Origin: Tausonia pullulans
Taxonomy: Eukaryota > Basidiomycota > Tremellomycetes > Cystofilobasidiales > Mrakiaceae
Reading direction: 5' to 3'
NCBI GenBank assembly: GCA_951802195.1
Contig: OX637624.1
Location: 930,001-994,000 of the forward strand
DNA: 64,000 nt
In this document: piece after piece, positions 10,318 to 22,433 of the stretch
Numbering within the stretch: the stretch's first letter is position 1
Layout of the letters: each line of letters opens with the position of its first letter
Translations under genes and position numbers: made by a program
The notes under the pieces: model-generated
Told to the model about the DNA's origin: nothing
Seen by the model: the letters and a program-made list of their open reading frames with translations, nothing else
Database searches by the model: none

Positions 10318-13300
10318 ATGTCGAATCCACTTCCCTGGGAGCTTCTCTCTATCGTCGAGGGTTTCCACAACTACTCCCTTCCTGCCCTCGACTTCTTCGA
10401 CCCCCGACGGTCTTTCGGCCCCCTCCGTGTCTGGTCTCGCTCGGCAAGCCGCCCGGCCGGGCTGGCCGCGGAGCTCTCGATGATCTCCTTGGGAGCTGCT
10501 GTTCACAGCGTTACCTCCCAGTCCCGAACGGCCCCAATCGTCACTACCGTCGCGTCAGGTCCGTTCTGCTGGCACTTTCCAGCCTTGGGTTGCGTTCGGC
10601 TCATCGTCTGTGCCTTATCATCTCCCTCGCTGCAGTCCCTCTAATGGCCGAAAGATCATCAGCTGCTACCGAGGCCGAACCCTCAGAAGCCGCCGAGATT
10701 CCCCGGCCAGCCTCATATCGACACCCAACGCCGACGACGCTCTATTGGCAGACCGTCTGCTCTCTCGCCCGGACAGACGCCCGGCTCTTCCATAGCTCGT
10801 CTTCCTTTTCGACCTCCCCGGCGCCGGCCTACTATAGCACCTCATCGGGCGTCTCGGTTAATCCTTTCGTCCGATGGCATCAGCGGGTTGCTCTCGAAGA
10901 GACTCTTCCGGCGGGTCGCGCTGTCCCTCTGCAGGAGGACGGGGATGAACGAAGACGTCGCAATGATCCCCACGGCGGGGCCAGCTCAGTCGCGAACCAC
11001 GTAGCGGCGATGGACGAGGATGGCTGGGAGCGGGCGGCCTTTGCCGACCGCCAGGATAGGGGGCCAAACCTGCCTGGGTTCATGAGGGAGCTTTCGTTCG
11101 AGGGTCTCAATCGCGTCGCACCAAACCCCAATCTTCCCTTTGAGTCGATATCGACCCTTACGAAAACCACCGCTCGGACTCCAACAGCGAGGGCTGGCAA
11201 TGCTCTCTCTAGGCACGCTGTGTTTCACCAGCTCAAGAGCCGCCAGCTCCCGAACAGGGCGTCGCGGCCATTGGTCAAAAGTACGCAAAGCATCGGTATG
11301 TCCTGTTCATCTTACGCTCACCTTGCTGTACGGACGGACACACTTTGCGAAGGAGTCTGACATTATGACTTCAATCCTTGGTCGCTCCTTCAAATTCAAA
11401 GCCAAATCCCCGGCCGTACACATCAAACCAGCAAACCCATTCGTTGTCTTCCGTCGGTCTACCACGCTCACCGAGACGTCCGCTTCTCCCGCGACTCCCG
11501 CCGTGGTTGCCGACCCCTTTGTGGCTCATCGCCGAAACCCTGAGGCTTCCGAGACTGTCAACGCTCTTTCCACACCTCCCTCTGCATCTTCTGTCGTGGC
11601 CATCAACCCCTTCGCAAGCCTTCGTCGCCGTCAAGAAGCGTCCAAGGTCCCCACTGCTCCGGCGCCTCCTCAAACTTCAGACCTTGATGCTGCAGCGGAG
11701 GCAAACCAGGCGATGACCAATCCAACGACAACGATTTCGATCATTGGAGACACGCATGCGAACACTCGGGAAGATAGAAGGCGCTTGGCTGCGAACGCAA
11801 AGCCTGCGTCCCGAACTGTGTCTCGCACCAAGACTGCTCCCTCGTTGAAGGTCACGTCGGCTCTCGCTCCTTCGGCAGCGGTGGCAATGGCCAATTTCGC
11901 GTCTGCTCCTCCTCCAGCAGAGACGGTCTGGACACCAGTCAACCCATTTGCGTCGATGAAGCGGAAGGCTATCGTCAAGGACCGGACAGCACCCGAGCTG
12001 AACGCGATTGAGCCCGAGTCTGCATCGCCGAAGATCTTGGAGACGCCTCCCGTCCCTCGAACCGAGATCACCGTCATGGACACCGCGCCTGCGCTCGAAG
12101 CTCCGGTCGTGGTGGCGACGGTGCCCTTGACCGACTTTGCGTCAAAAGCGATGGCGAACACTGAGAAGCCCGCCGCTGTTGCTACGGCGACCGCCAATTT
12201 CATCATGTCACCCGCACCGGCGGCGGAAGGGGCCGTCGCTCTCAACATCCCGAGCGAGACGCGTGCGAATGCCGACCTTTCTTCGTTAGAAGAGTCGGAT
12301 CCTTGCCCAGCCCCCAAGCCGGTCGCCTCGGACGCCCATTCGCATTCCGTTCCGGAGGTCAACCCGTTCCTGCGAGTGGCTCGGACCAAGAAGGTTGCTA
12401 ACGCGCCGAGAGCACACATGCACGAGGATGCCCAGCTCGTTGCCTTTGGGAATGCACCGTCTACGTTCCTCTCGTCGTTCTCTGCCTCGGCTGCTCCTAG
12501 TGACTCGACAGAGTGCGTTGCTCTTGCCGACGCGGTTCGGTCCTTCGACTTCGAGACCGCGCGAGACCTGCTCGTTGAGCTTCACTCTGTGTCTGCTCCC
12601 ATTGTCGAGGACCGGGTCTACGTCCTCGCTGCCCACGCTGCGCTGAGCGACGCGGCTGCCCACCCGACAGTAGCGGAGAAACTCGAGTGGTTCATCCAGT
12701 GGTTTTCACTCGTCCCCGCATGGACGGGACGCCCCGGTGCTTACCACACGAAGGCGTTTGACGCCTTCCGGCGCCAGCTCATCGAGCTCCTCCTGCAGGA
12801 TCCTCACGAGATCTCTCGCATCGCCCGCATCGCCGTCCTTGTTGCGGAGAAAGGCTACGCCATCGCATTTAGTCATCACTTCGTCAGACACCTCGTCCGG
12901 TTTGGCCCGCCCGAGCGCGCTCAACACTACGTTGCCTCGATCTGTGCCGCCGCCGATTGGACGGACAAGAAGCACGCATCTCGCCAGGCATGGCTCCTTA
13001 ACATCGCCATCAGCAAGCTTTACGCCACCGGGCGACCGGACCACGCCATTGCGCTCGTGACGCACGCCCGCCAGACGGTGCCGCCCTTCTACCAGCACGG
13101 CAAGCTTCGGCCGGTGGTGTCGTTTGGCAACTACAAACGCATCTTCCAGCACGCGCAGGAGCACTGGTCTGGCACCAGTTCACCTCAGGAGGGATCATCG
13201 CCTGCCGCATGGGCCGCCAGTGACTGGCCTGGCCGACGCCTCGTGGCCCGACGTCCCATGGCTCCCTTCTCCCTCAAGCTCTCCCAGCCACCTTTGCCTC

Positions 13301-14852
13301 GGGAGCTCCCAGCGACCCTTCGGGCACTCCTTCGCCCCGGTTATCGCATCCACGCCCGATCGCTGTCGTTCGCTCTACAGACGCTCTATACCACATCGCC
13401 TTCTCGGCCGGCGCTCCTGGCGCTGATCCACCGCTGCGTGCTCTCGCGTGCTGTCGATGGAGGGTGCATCAGGAAGACTAAATTTCCCCCCGGAGAAGTC
13501 ACCTGGCTCAACGCCGAGCTTTACCGGCTGCTCCGGTCCAATCGGCTGGAGGGCGCGCTTGATCTTTTCGTCAGCCTGCACTTCTGGCTCGGCCTCCCAA
13601 CCGGACCTCGATGGGAGCGGTGGTCGTTGGCCGTCCCTCGTTTGCCAGATCGCACGCGGAGTCCGCCATGCTCGTCGACGCTCGAGATAGTCACGAGAGT
13701 GGTCGTTAAGCTGTCCGGCGGCTGCCACCCGAATGGTGCTCCTTTCAATGGCGAGGATCTTCGCCTGAGCAACCTCGAAGAGGACTTTGAGTCATTCGTC
13801 CGAGGCCTTCCCCGAAGTCGTCTCGACTCTCAACCTTCCGGCACGGACCTACCGTTTTCCTCGAATGCCCTCATTGCGCACAACCTCCCTCACACAAGCC
13901 CCTGGTCAGCTGATGACGGCGGCGATGTCTTCTCTCTCCCTCCGACGTTCAAGGTCAACCATCAGGTCTGGAGATCGTGGGTCATCGCCCTCTCGCGCTC
14001 CTCCAGCGATGCCGTCTTGCGCGTTCTCGCTGAGATGCAGGCCCGCGACATCCCCCTCTCCTGCGCTGAGTGGAAGCGGATCCTCGCTTCCTTCGGCCGT
14101 CGAGGCGAGTGGGATCGCGTGCTTGCCGGCGTCGATACGCTCGAGCGCGAGGGAGGCGTCCTCGTTCAGCTCGACGCGGACTCAATCGCCAAGCTCTCGT
14201 CTGGAGATCGCCCGTCTGATTCATTCCCGCCCATCGACTCTGGAATTTTTACGTACCTTATTGCCATCGCGACCCAGTTCCAGCAGCATCAAGTTGCGGC
14301 TCATCTAGAGGCAAAGATGCGCGCGAGCGGCGTCCAGCCAAGGGATATGGACAAGGCCGTCCTTCGCAATGTCTACCTCCGAAGGGCCATTTGCCCCGCA
14401 TGGAAGGAGCAGATGCCTGGTCAATCGGAGGGAGACGCTCTAGTTTCGCCCTGGGGCGAGCCGGCGCCTTCGCACCCGGACGATCTTGAGCGACCGCTGA
14501 GCCTGCCGGCCGACCCGAATATCTTCTGGGCGTTCGACGAGGGCCAGCACGGCGGCTGGGACCAGGCGGAGTTGAACCGTGGCATTCCCGCGGACACGCT
14601 CACGAGGCGGAGGGAGGCCCGCTGGAAGAAGGCGCAGGCGGTGATGCAGATATCTACCGATCCAATGGCGGTGGTGGCTGAGCAGGAGGAGCAGCACCGG
14701 CTGAAACGCGAACATTACCCTGCCAAGCCGGAGACGGGTATGGTCATGGTGAGTGCATCGTTGCAGCGTTGATGAAGGGCTCTCGCTGACGTTTCTGCTC
14801 CCAGTCCGCTCGTGCACATGAGGACAGGATTTCTCGAGCAAGCCGTCAATGA
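10318..14852 (+). CDS. Large PPR-like helical-repeat protein with repeated NPF-basic motifs
   Basis: Four exons keep frame exactly: 10318-10558, 10636-11295, 11402-14748 and 14805-14852, giving 1431 residues. Two long overlapping open frames become one gene when the 106-bp intron at 11296-11401 is removed. The start at 10318 has context TTACCATGTC and opens a C-rich-third-position exon. A Ser-rich segment, SSSSFSTSPAPAYYSTSS, resembles a mitochondrial presequence but is not N-terminal. The first 600 residues are low in complexity and carry six copies of a short motif, (V/A/I)(N/D)PF followed by basic residues. The C-terminal half is alpha-helical: AEWKRILASFGRRGEWDRVL and AAHLEAKMRASGVQPRD resemble pentatricopeptide repeats. 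PPR proteins usually act on organellar RNA. Assignment to that class is inference, and no close ortholog is recognised. Confidence 0.7.
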
Positions 14853-15424
14853 TTGGATAGACGGATCATAGTGCCCTCAAAATCTTAATGACAAATATTG
14901 TCTCACTCACAGACAGAAAGAGAGGCGAGATTACAGTCTCAACGTGTGAAGTCGGCTATGTCAAGCGAGCGTGTTAGTCGTCGAGCGTGCATTATCTCGT
15001 AGACTGCCTGATCAGATGAAGAGGGATTGTTCGAAGCTCACTTATCCGCCCCAGAAAGCTTGTCTCTGTGAGCGAGAGAGAACGAAGACTCAAGCAAGTG
15101 GCGCGAACTTGGTTGTGAAACGAACTCGGCATCGCGCGGGAGAATGTCAACGAGTAGGAGTTGGTTTTGGTCCTCCTCCTCTGTGTCCTCCCTAAGCCAC
15201 CTACATCCGTCCAACCTAGTTCCCCTCCTGGTGCCTTCTATAAGTCCATTAAATCAAAAGTGTATATTATAACGTCCCTGAGCATACCTATCCTCCGCCT
15301 TACTCCTTGTCTCTTCGATTTCCGTTCTGCTGCCTGCACGGTTGATTTGGGTCGGTAGGTTGGGCAGACACTCTGCTCTCCAATCTCGCTCGGCACGCCG
15401 TCCTCTCTCGCCCACGTCCTGGCG
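14853..15424. other. Intergenic
   Basis: Nothing recognised. An AT-richer patch, TATAAGTCCATTAAATC, lies near 15239-15255. Confidence 0.4.
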
Positions 15425-15762
15425 ATGGCAGGCGAGCTGGTGCTGTATGGCTTTGGCTTCCACGACCAGGTGAATACTGTCTGTTTCTCCGACAGGGTGA
15501 GCTCGGGCATCTTCACAACCCGTCCTCCGTCCGATCGATCTGACTCTGCTCTGGTTCCCTCCAATCTCGCAGTCCTGCTGTTCGCTGGCCCGGGATCGTT
15601 CAAGATATTTCCTCAAGTGTATCCTCCCCGCGCTCCCTCGCTCACTTCTCCTTGCTTTGGCGCCTCTGATGCCTAAGTCTATGTATGTCCTTTCTCCCGA
15701 ATGTAGGCTCGGGAGCATGGACAGGGAGTGACGTTTCAGCGGCCGAACTGCCCAGGGGGTAA
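15425..15762 (+). CDS. Possible small RCC1/RCCD1-like N-terminal fragment
   Basis: An ATG opens MAGELVLYGFGFHDQ. Removing a 25-bp segment with intron-like ends (GTGAAT...GACAG) gives the continuation GELGHLHNPP. Two more putative short introns give AVRWPGIVQDISSS and a stop near 15760. The start YGFGFxxxGELG is like the first blade of an RCC1 beta-propeller, notably the RCCD1 type, but only one blade could be encoded before a minus-strand gene. A 25-bp intron would be too short for normal splicing, so this model may be wrong. It could be a gene remnant, a mis-annotated leader or chance. I have no support beyond the motif. Confidence 0.25.
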
Positions 15763-16149
15763 AGGGAAATGAGAATGGACGGTAAGGCCTGGCTCGTTTT
15801 GCGTGGTGACGATGGCTTGTCCACCCTCTGTTCACGCCCGCAGACACGACAGAAAAGAGCAGGGAAGCGGGCGCCAAACGGCCCTCCAAAGACAGAGCCC
15901 CCCGATTTGCTCGCGTTGAGTGCCTGCATGTCTGTGTTTGTATGAATCTCGAGCCATGTACATCTCTAAGTGTTCAAAGAAGGTAAGAACAAATGTACAC
16001 CCTTGTTGAAGGCTTTTGGGGGAGAGAGGAATCGTGACAATGCGTAAGAAGAAAGTGAAAGATAGGAGATCAAAATGCCAGTTGAGAGCGATGCGAACGA
16101 AGTAAAGCGGGTTGTAAGAAAGGTAGTGGACATGCGAGTGAGACGCTGC

Positions 16150-19100
16150 TTAGAAAAGACCCTGGATCTCTCCGTTGTCGTCGAGGCCGATGTCGTAGTA
16201 ACCCGGGCGGGTCGAGAGACCGGGAAGGGTCTGGACGTCTCCGCAGAGGGGGTAGATGAAGCCTGCTCCGGCCGCGAGGCGGACCTTGCGGATTGGAAGG
16301 GTGAAACCTGCAAAGCGAAGGGGGTAGGCAAGGGGAGGGAGGGAAGTCAGTATCCGCTAATTGAGCAGAAGAAGTCGAAAGAGCTGCTCACCAGTGGGGA
16401 CACCCTTGCGAGACGGCTCATGCGAGAACGAGAGCGGGGTCTTGGCCATGCAGATCGGGAGGTTGGCGAAGCCCTGGCGAGTGTAAGTCTCGATCTGGGT
16501 GCGAGCCTCATCGGAGATGTCGATACCGTCGGCGCCGTACATCCTCTTAGCAATGGTCTCAATCTTGTCCTCGATCGAGGCGTTGACATCGTAGAGGTAC
16601 TGGAAGTCGTTGTCCTCCTCGCAGGCCTTGATGACGGCATTGGCGAGGTCGACGGCGCCCTCACCACCCTTAGCCCAGTGGTTCGAGGGGACGGCCTGGT
16701 CGGCTCCGTGGGCCAGAGCGTACTTCTGGACAAGAGCGAGCTCGGCGGGAGTATCGTTGCTGGGAGAGACACAAGTCGGGTAAGCAAAAAATAAAATAAA
16801 AACCGGGAAGCATGGAAAAAGCGCTGCTCACGTGAACTGATTGATGGCGACGATGACCTTGATACCGTACGCCTTGGCGTTCTCAATGTGCTTGCCGAGG
16901 TTGACACATCCCTTCTCAAGGATCTCGAGGTCCTCGTTCAGGTAGGTGTCGGCGAGAGGCTTGCCGGGGGTAACCTCGGGTCCTCCACCGTGCATCTTGA
17001 GGGCGCGCACAGTCGCAACAAGAACAACCGCGTTGGCCTTGAGGCCAGAGACACGGCACTTGATGTTGCAGAACTTCTCCATACCGATGTCGGCTCCGAA
17101 GCCGGCCTCGGTGATGCAGTATCCGACGCGGGAGGCGTCATCACCCTCCTCGGTACCGGCGAGCTTGAGCGCGATCCGGTCAGCGATGATGGACGAGTTG
17201 CCGTGAGCAATGTTGGCGAAGGGTCCAGCGTGGACAAAGACCGGGGTTCCCTCGAGCGTCTGCATGAGAGTCGGCTTGATGGCGTCCTTCATGAGGACGG
17301 CGAGGGCGCCGGAGCATCCGATGTCGTCGGCAGTGACGGGCTCGCCGGCCTTAGAGGTAGCGACGACCATCTTGCCGAGACGCTCCTGCATGTCCTTGAG
17401 GTCCTTGGAGAGGGCGAGGACGGCCATGCACTCGGAGGCGACGGAAATGTCGAAGGCCGACTCGCGGGAGAGACCCTTCTCCGTCGGGGCCTGACCGATG
17501 GTGACCTTGCGGAGGTAGCGGTCGTTGACGTCGAGGACACGGTTCCAGGTGATGGTGGCCGGGTCAACGTCGAGACGGGCAAACTTGGACTGCTCCTCGG
17601 GGGTGAGGTCGTCGGGGTTGGTCTTGTTGATGCCGAGCTTCTGGAGACGCTTGAGCATGATCGGGGCGAAGGTGCGAACGCCCTTCTTGGCCGGGACGAG
17701 ACGCGAGAAGAGGGCCTTGTCGCTCTGGGTCGCCTCGTGGAACATCCGGGCGTCGAGGGCAGCGGCGAGAAGGTTGTTCGCCGCCGTAACGGCGTGAATG
17801 TCTCCAGTGAGATGGAGGTTGAACTGCAGAGGGGATACCAGTCAGTTTCACAAATGCTAGACAGCTTGCGGAGAATTGAAAGGGCGACCACGTACCTCGG
17901 TCATGGGGATAACCTGCGAGTATCCTCCACCGGCGGCTCCACCCTTGATGCCGAAGGTAGGGCCCTGAGAAGGCTGCCTGACGCAGGCAAAGGCGGCCTT
18001 GCCAAGGTGAGCACCGAGCTGATCAGACAGAAACATAAAATGTCAGTTTCGGGGGCAGTATAACGCGAAAGTGGAGTAAAAAAAACACGCACAGCCTGAG
18101 CGAGACCAATGGTGGTGGTCGACTTGCCTTCTCCAAGAGGAGTCGGGGTGATACCCGCGACGACGATGTACTTGCCGTCCTTACGGTGGGCGAGACGGTC
18201 GATGACCGAAAGCTCAATCTTGGCTTTGTAACGACCGTAGGACTCAACCTCGTCAGCGGTAAGACCGATCTCGGCGGCGACGTCGACGACGGGCTTGGGC
18301 CTCTGGGCAACAGCGATCTCGATGTCGCTGGAGGCAAGTCGTTAGTTGAGCAATCCTCAAACAAAGAATGAGAATATCTCGGCTCACGAAGGGACCTTCT
18401 CGAGCATGTGGAGAGGGTTGGGGATAATGTGGCGGGCTCGACCCTGCTCGAAGTGCCTCTTGGCACTCTCGAAGGTGTTCTGCATGAGCTTGGCGACCGT
18501 CATGGGTCCGACTCCTCCGGGAACGGGAGTGATGAATGAGGCGACCTTCGAGGCGGCCGAGTAGTCGACGTCTCCAACGAGGCGCTGGCCGGACTTCTTC
18601 GAGGCGTCTGATATGGTGAATGTCAACTCAGCAGGTGATTCCTTAGAACCCACACGGGAGACAGCACAACTGACCAGGAATGAAGTTGGTTCCAACGTCG
18701 ATGACAATGCAGCCGGGCTTGAGCCACTCGCCCTTGACAAACTGGGCCTTGCCGATGGCGGCGACAACAATGTCGGCATCCTTGAGAGCCTCCTGGATAT
18801 TGGTAGTCCGAGAGTGGCACTGCGTGACGGTCGCGTCACGCTTGCGGAGGAGAGCGCAGACGGGAGAACCGACAATGTCGGACCGGCCGAGGACGACAGC
18901 CTTCTTGCCAGCAATGGCAACGCCGGTCGAGTCGAGGAGGTCGATGACTCCGGCGGGGGTGCAGGGCGTGAAGAGAGGGGTAGTGAGACGGGAGGAAAGG
19001 TGGCCAATGTTGGTGGGATGGAAACTGTAGCCAGTAAAACTTGTCAGACAGGGCTCGACGGTCACACAGCGATATTGTAGGGTAAACACTCACCCGTCAA

Positions 19101-20437
19101 CATCCTTAGTCTCGCTGACAGCCTCGACAACGCGACGCTCGCCATCGGATCCAATGTCGTCGCCAAGAGGGAGCTGAACGAGGATGCCGTCGACGCCTTC
19201 GTCAACGTTGCACTCCTTGACCTTACGGATGACGTCCTCGGTCGTCGTGTCCTCGCCAAGGGCGATCAGCGTGCACTTCATGCCGGCCTCCTCAGCGGCC
19301 TTGAGCTTCATCTTGACATAGGTCGAAGAGTCGGCGCGCGAGCCACGCTGGATGATAACGAGATGAGGGTTGAAGCGAGGGTACTGAGCCTTGATGGAGG
19401 CAATCTCTGAAGAGATGTTGGTGCGGATCGACCTGAGGAAGGAGAGGACAGCGTCAGTTTCTGGTGCTCTGCTTTGTAGACGAGAGGCAAGTAACGTCTT
19501 CTGTCACTCTCTCGAGTCACTACTGGGGCTTGAGGCGGGGCGAAGTGAGCCCCGCCGCGGGGGTGAACAGGCCAAAAGCGAGCTCGCCATCGCCATTTGC
19601 GTCTTTGGAAAAGTCGAATGAAGGAAGCGGGCGACGCGTCCGAAGAAGAGCCGCTCCGCTGCCCTGTAGAGCATATAGCTTTGCGAAGAGGAAGCCCCCG
19701 GCCGCCCGAGCTTGTCTCGCAAGCCTCTAAAGGAAAGATGCAAGCACGCCAAGACTGATTGAACCAGTGATCTCCTTCGCACGCTCTACGAGCAGGCCAG
19801 CGAGGACGAGGATAAGGGGAGCGGGCAGGCATGACGCTGAAGAGTCCCCGCCCGCTGGCATTTGACTCGAACGACTCGAGGGGTCCTCGCCATCTTTGGA
19901 AATGTAAGTGGGGATGGGACAACTGGTCAAGCAGAGGACCGTCCGAGTCAGGACGACAGTGCGGGATACGAATGGAGGAGGGAAGGAACATGGACTCACG
20001 ATTCACGAGGGAGAGCTTTCTCCAGCTGGCACGAGAAACGAGGGAAGACGGACGGGACGGTAAAACGACGACGCGTTTCCCGTCCATCGCCGCTCTGAGC
20101 TCCCCCGCTCAGCCTACCCCAGCTCAGGGCGAGAGGGTGGACTCTGAATGCATAGAAGTCGAAAGAAGACGAAACAAAGAGCAAGATAGACGCAGTGAAC
20201 TCACTTAGCGATCTGGTTGCCGTCAATGACCTTAGCCTGGCCCTCGACGTCCATCGGAGCCGAAGCCGAGGAAGCAGTAGTGGAAGCCATTCTTGCGGGG
20301 GAGAATCGAGTCGAAAAGCTGGGTCGCGAGCCGGGAGAGAGGGAGAGGGCGAGAGGACGAGCGACAGAGGAAAGGAAGGGGAGAGACCGGGATGCCGTCG
20401 GGCGGAGAGAGGGCCGGAGGAGTCGAGAAGCGATCAT
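16150..20437 (-). CDS. ADE3/MIS1: Trifunctional C1-tetrahydrofolate synthase
   Basis: About 10 exons encode methylene-THF dehydrogenase, methenyl-THF cyclohydrolase and formate-THF ligase in one chain of about 990 residues. It interconverts one-carbon folates for purines, thymidylate, Met and formyl-Met-tRNA. Visible marks are [16 protein letters not shown] (the catalytic Lys region), [28 protein letters not shown] (NADP site) and [20 protein letters not shown]. The ligase half has [20 protein letters not shown] (ATP loop), [15 protein letters not shown] and [20 protein letters not shown], and the chain ends GEIQGLF. The first 49 residues ([13 protein letters not shown]..., no acidic residue) look like a mitochondrial presequence. 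A second in-frame ATG at 20288-20290 (MASTTASS) would give a cytosolic form. Intron 1 spans 19433-20204, 772 bp, far longer than the rest. Yeasts have separate MIS1 and ADE3 genes; this one may serve both compartments. Confidence 0.95.
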
Positions 20438-22433
20438 GAGGAGACTTCTGCTGAAATTGGATGATAAGACCGAGGGCGTTGAGAAGCAGGTGAGAGCACC
20501 GAGGCGAAGGTCGTCTTTAGCACCGAGAAAAGGCCTGTGCTTTGCTTTTTCTGGAAAGTCCGGAGGAGGTGGGAGGTTGGACAGCCCTGCAAGAGCAGTT
20601 GGGAGATACCAAAGAACGTCATCCAGTCGTCACGTACCTTTGTCGAACGTTCTTGAGAGAGAGCTCGACAGGAGAGGAGATGCAATCAACTTGGCCGCAA
20701 GGGAGGGAGAACGGCGGAGGAGTAATGAGGAAGAGAGCACGTGGAGCGGCGGCTTCGGAGGTTCGACTGCGCCGGACCGGCCGCCTAAATCGACCTAGTG
20801 GGACAGCAAGAGTGCGCACATCTCCATTCATACAAAGAGACAATTCAAGGTGTCTCTAATAGCTAGGCCAGCACGTGCAATGACGGAAACCTGACTGGCA
20901 ACCGATCTTGAGTGTGCGCACGCTTCCGCTGGCATTGGTGCGGGAACCAAAGGACGGTGCCAGGTAAAGCGGGCGATATGCAGTTGCGAGAAGGAGCAAG
21001 GGGATGGTATTTTTGAGAGGGGGGAAGCTGGGAAGAAACTTGAGAGGGTTTGAGGTTAGCGCGCATGCGCGCCAGATGAATCGATGCGATCGCAGTTGGC
21101 CGATTAAGCGTGTAGCCAGGTGCGACACTTGACAACGCCTGATTTCATTGAACAGATGCTCTTCGAACGGGGTTTTGTCTGGCGAATGGAGCGAACCCAG
21201 TGGCCGCGAGACGAAGTGGCGAGAGAGGAGGCAGCCGGAATGAATATTCAGGCGGCAGGGTACGCTCAGATGGATAGTGGAGGACAAACAATGGGGCAAA
21301 AGACCTGGTCGATCCAAACAAGGTCACGTAGGAAACAATGAGACAAATGCTGACAAAGTCGTCGATCAAGATGGTCGACTGTAGTCAAACCGGTCGAAAC
21401 AAGGATGCTGGTGAGGATGGCGGGCCAGGCATCAAGAGGGACTTGCTGGCCACACCAAACCGCACTCACCACAGCGCTTTGGCATCAGGCTCTGCAGCCC
21501 TTAAATTTCTACTGGAATTGAAAAGACCGCACGGCCTGAGTGTCTCCGTTAGATTGACGAAAGCCGCAAGCAGTAGTAGCAGACACGCAGGTTCCGGCGT
21601 GCGATTCGAGCGGTATGCAGCACGCCGTATTGCAGACGATCTTCAACCGCTTTCTTCTCCCGGTCATCGATCAAGCCAGCCTTGTTCGGGCGCACACTCG
21701 TTGTGGTTTACTGGACAAGACTCGGTCAAGTGCGCTCGATTGACCCCTTCTGCTATAACCGGACACCCACGCTGACTCCCTCGAGAAGACTTAAGTTCGC
21801 TTACGCGACTCCAAAGCAACTCAAGTCATCGCGCCAGGCCACCTGCGCGCCTCGGGCGTTGGTTCTCTCAAGCGACTCAGGGTTAGTTCTTCTCCCTTCC
21901 CCCTCCCTCCGGGGAAGGTCTTCCTCCTCGCGCCTTCAACCGTTCCCCTCGATGCCACCCTTTCCCAACCCAATTTTACCTGTCGCCAGCTAGAGAAGCT
22001 CGAATTTTGGTCCTCCCGTCAGCTCTAAACAGGACAAGAGGCTGGCGAACGGTCGTCGCCCCTATCAGCGATGAAGCGATGAGAGGCGGCGAGTACGCAG
22101 CATCGCGAAGAAGGTTGCAGAATTTCCCATCCATCCCGCGCGCGGAGGAATTTGGAGACTCGAGCCCGTCCTTGTCAACGGGAGAGGCTGCATCTCTTTG
22201 GGAGTCTTCTTTCGGGCCCTTCAACGGGCGGAATCTGAAGGCGTTGTGGACGGTATAGATGATGCATTGACGACGCAGGCATGTACGGAGAAAAGTAATG
22301 GCTAACGGGAGACAAAGAGATCCGACCATGTGAAGAATATGAGCAGGGGAGCTCTAAAGGCGGAGGTAAGGAGTAAGGATCAAGACAGCTGCTCCCTACT
22401 TGACAATGAGATGAGTGGGGAGAGGAGACGCGT
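20438..22433. other. 2-kb intergenic, 5' of the folate gene and 3' of the zincophore gene
   Basis: No exon, RNA gene or repeat family is recognised. Open frames of 70 to 150 codons here have no family resemblance. The part next to 20438 is presumably the promoter of C1-THF synthase. Confidence 0.45.

Noticed and set aside
11140-14772. A separate gene starting at 11140 or at the ATG near 11365
   Set aside because: Removing the intron 11296-11401 joins it in frame to upstream exons that carry the same NPF-basic motif, so one gene is more likely.
15254-15889. 211-codon minus-strand open frame
   Set aside because: No motif, no C-rich third positions and no likely start context.
16888-18063. 391-codon + strand open frame rich in Val, Glu and Gly
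   Set aside because: It is the antisense shadow of the C1-THF synthase exons, produced by C-rich third positions.
19308-20087. 259-codon minus-strand open frame overlapping exon 2 and intron 1 of C1-THF synthase
   Set aside because: Composition is not protein-like, it shares no family, and it overlaps a well-supported splice acceptor; chance frame.
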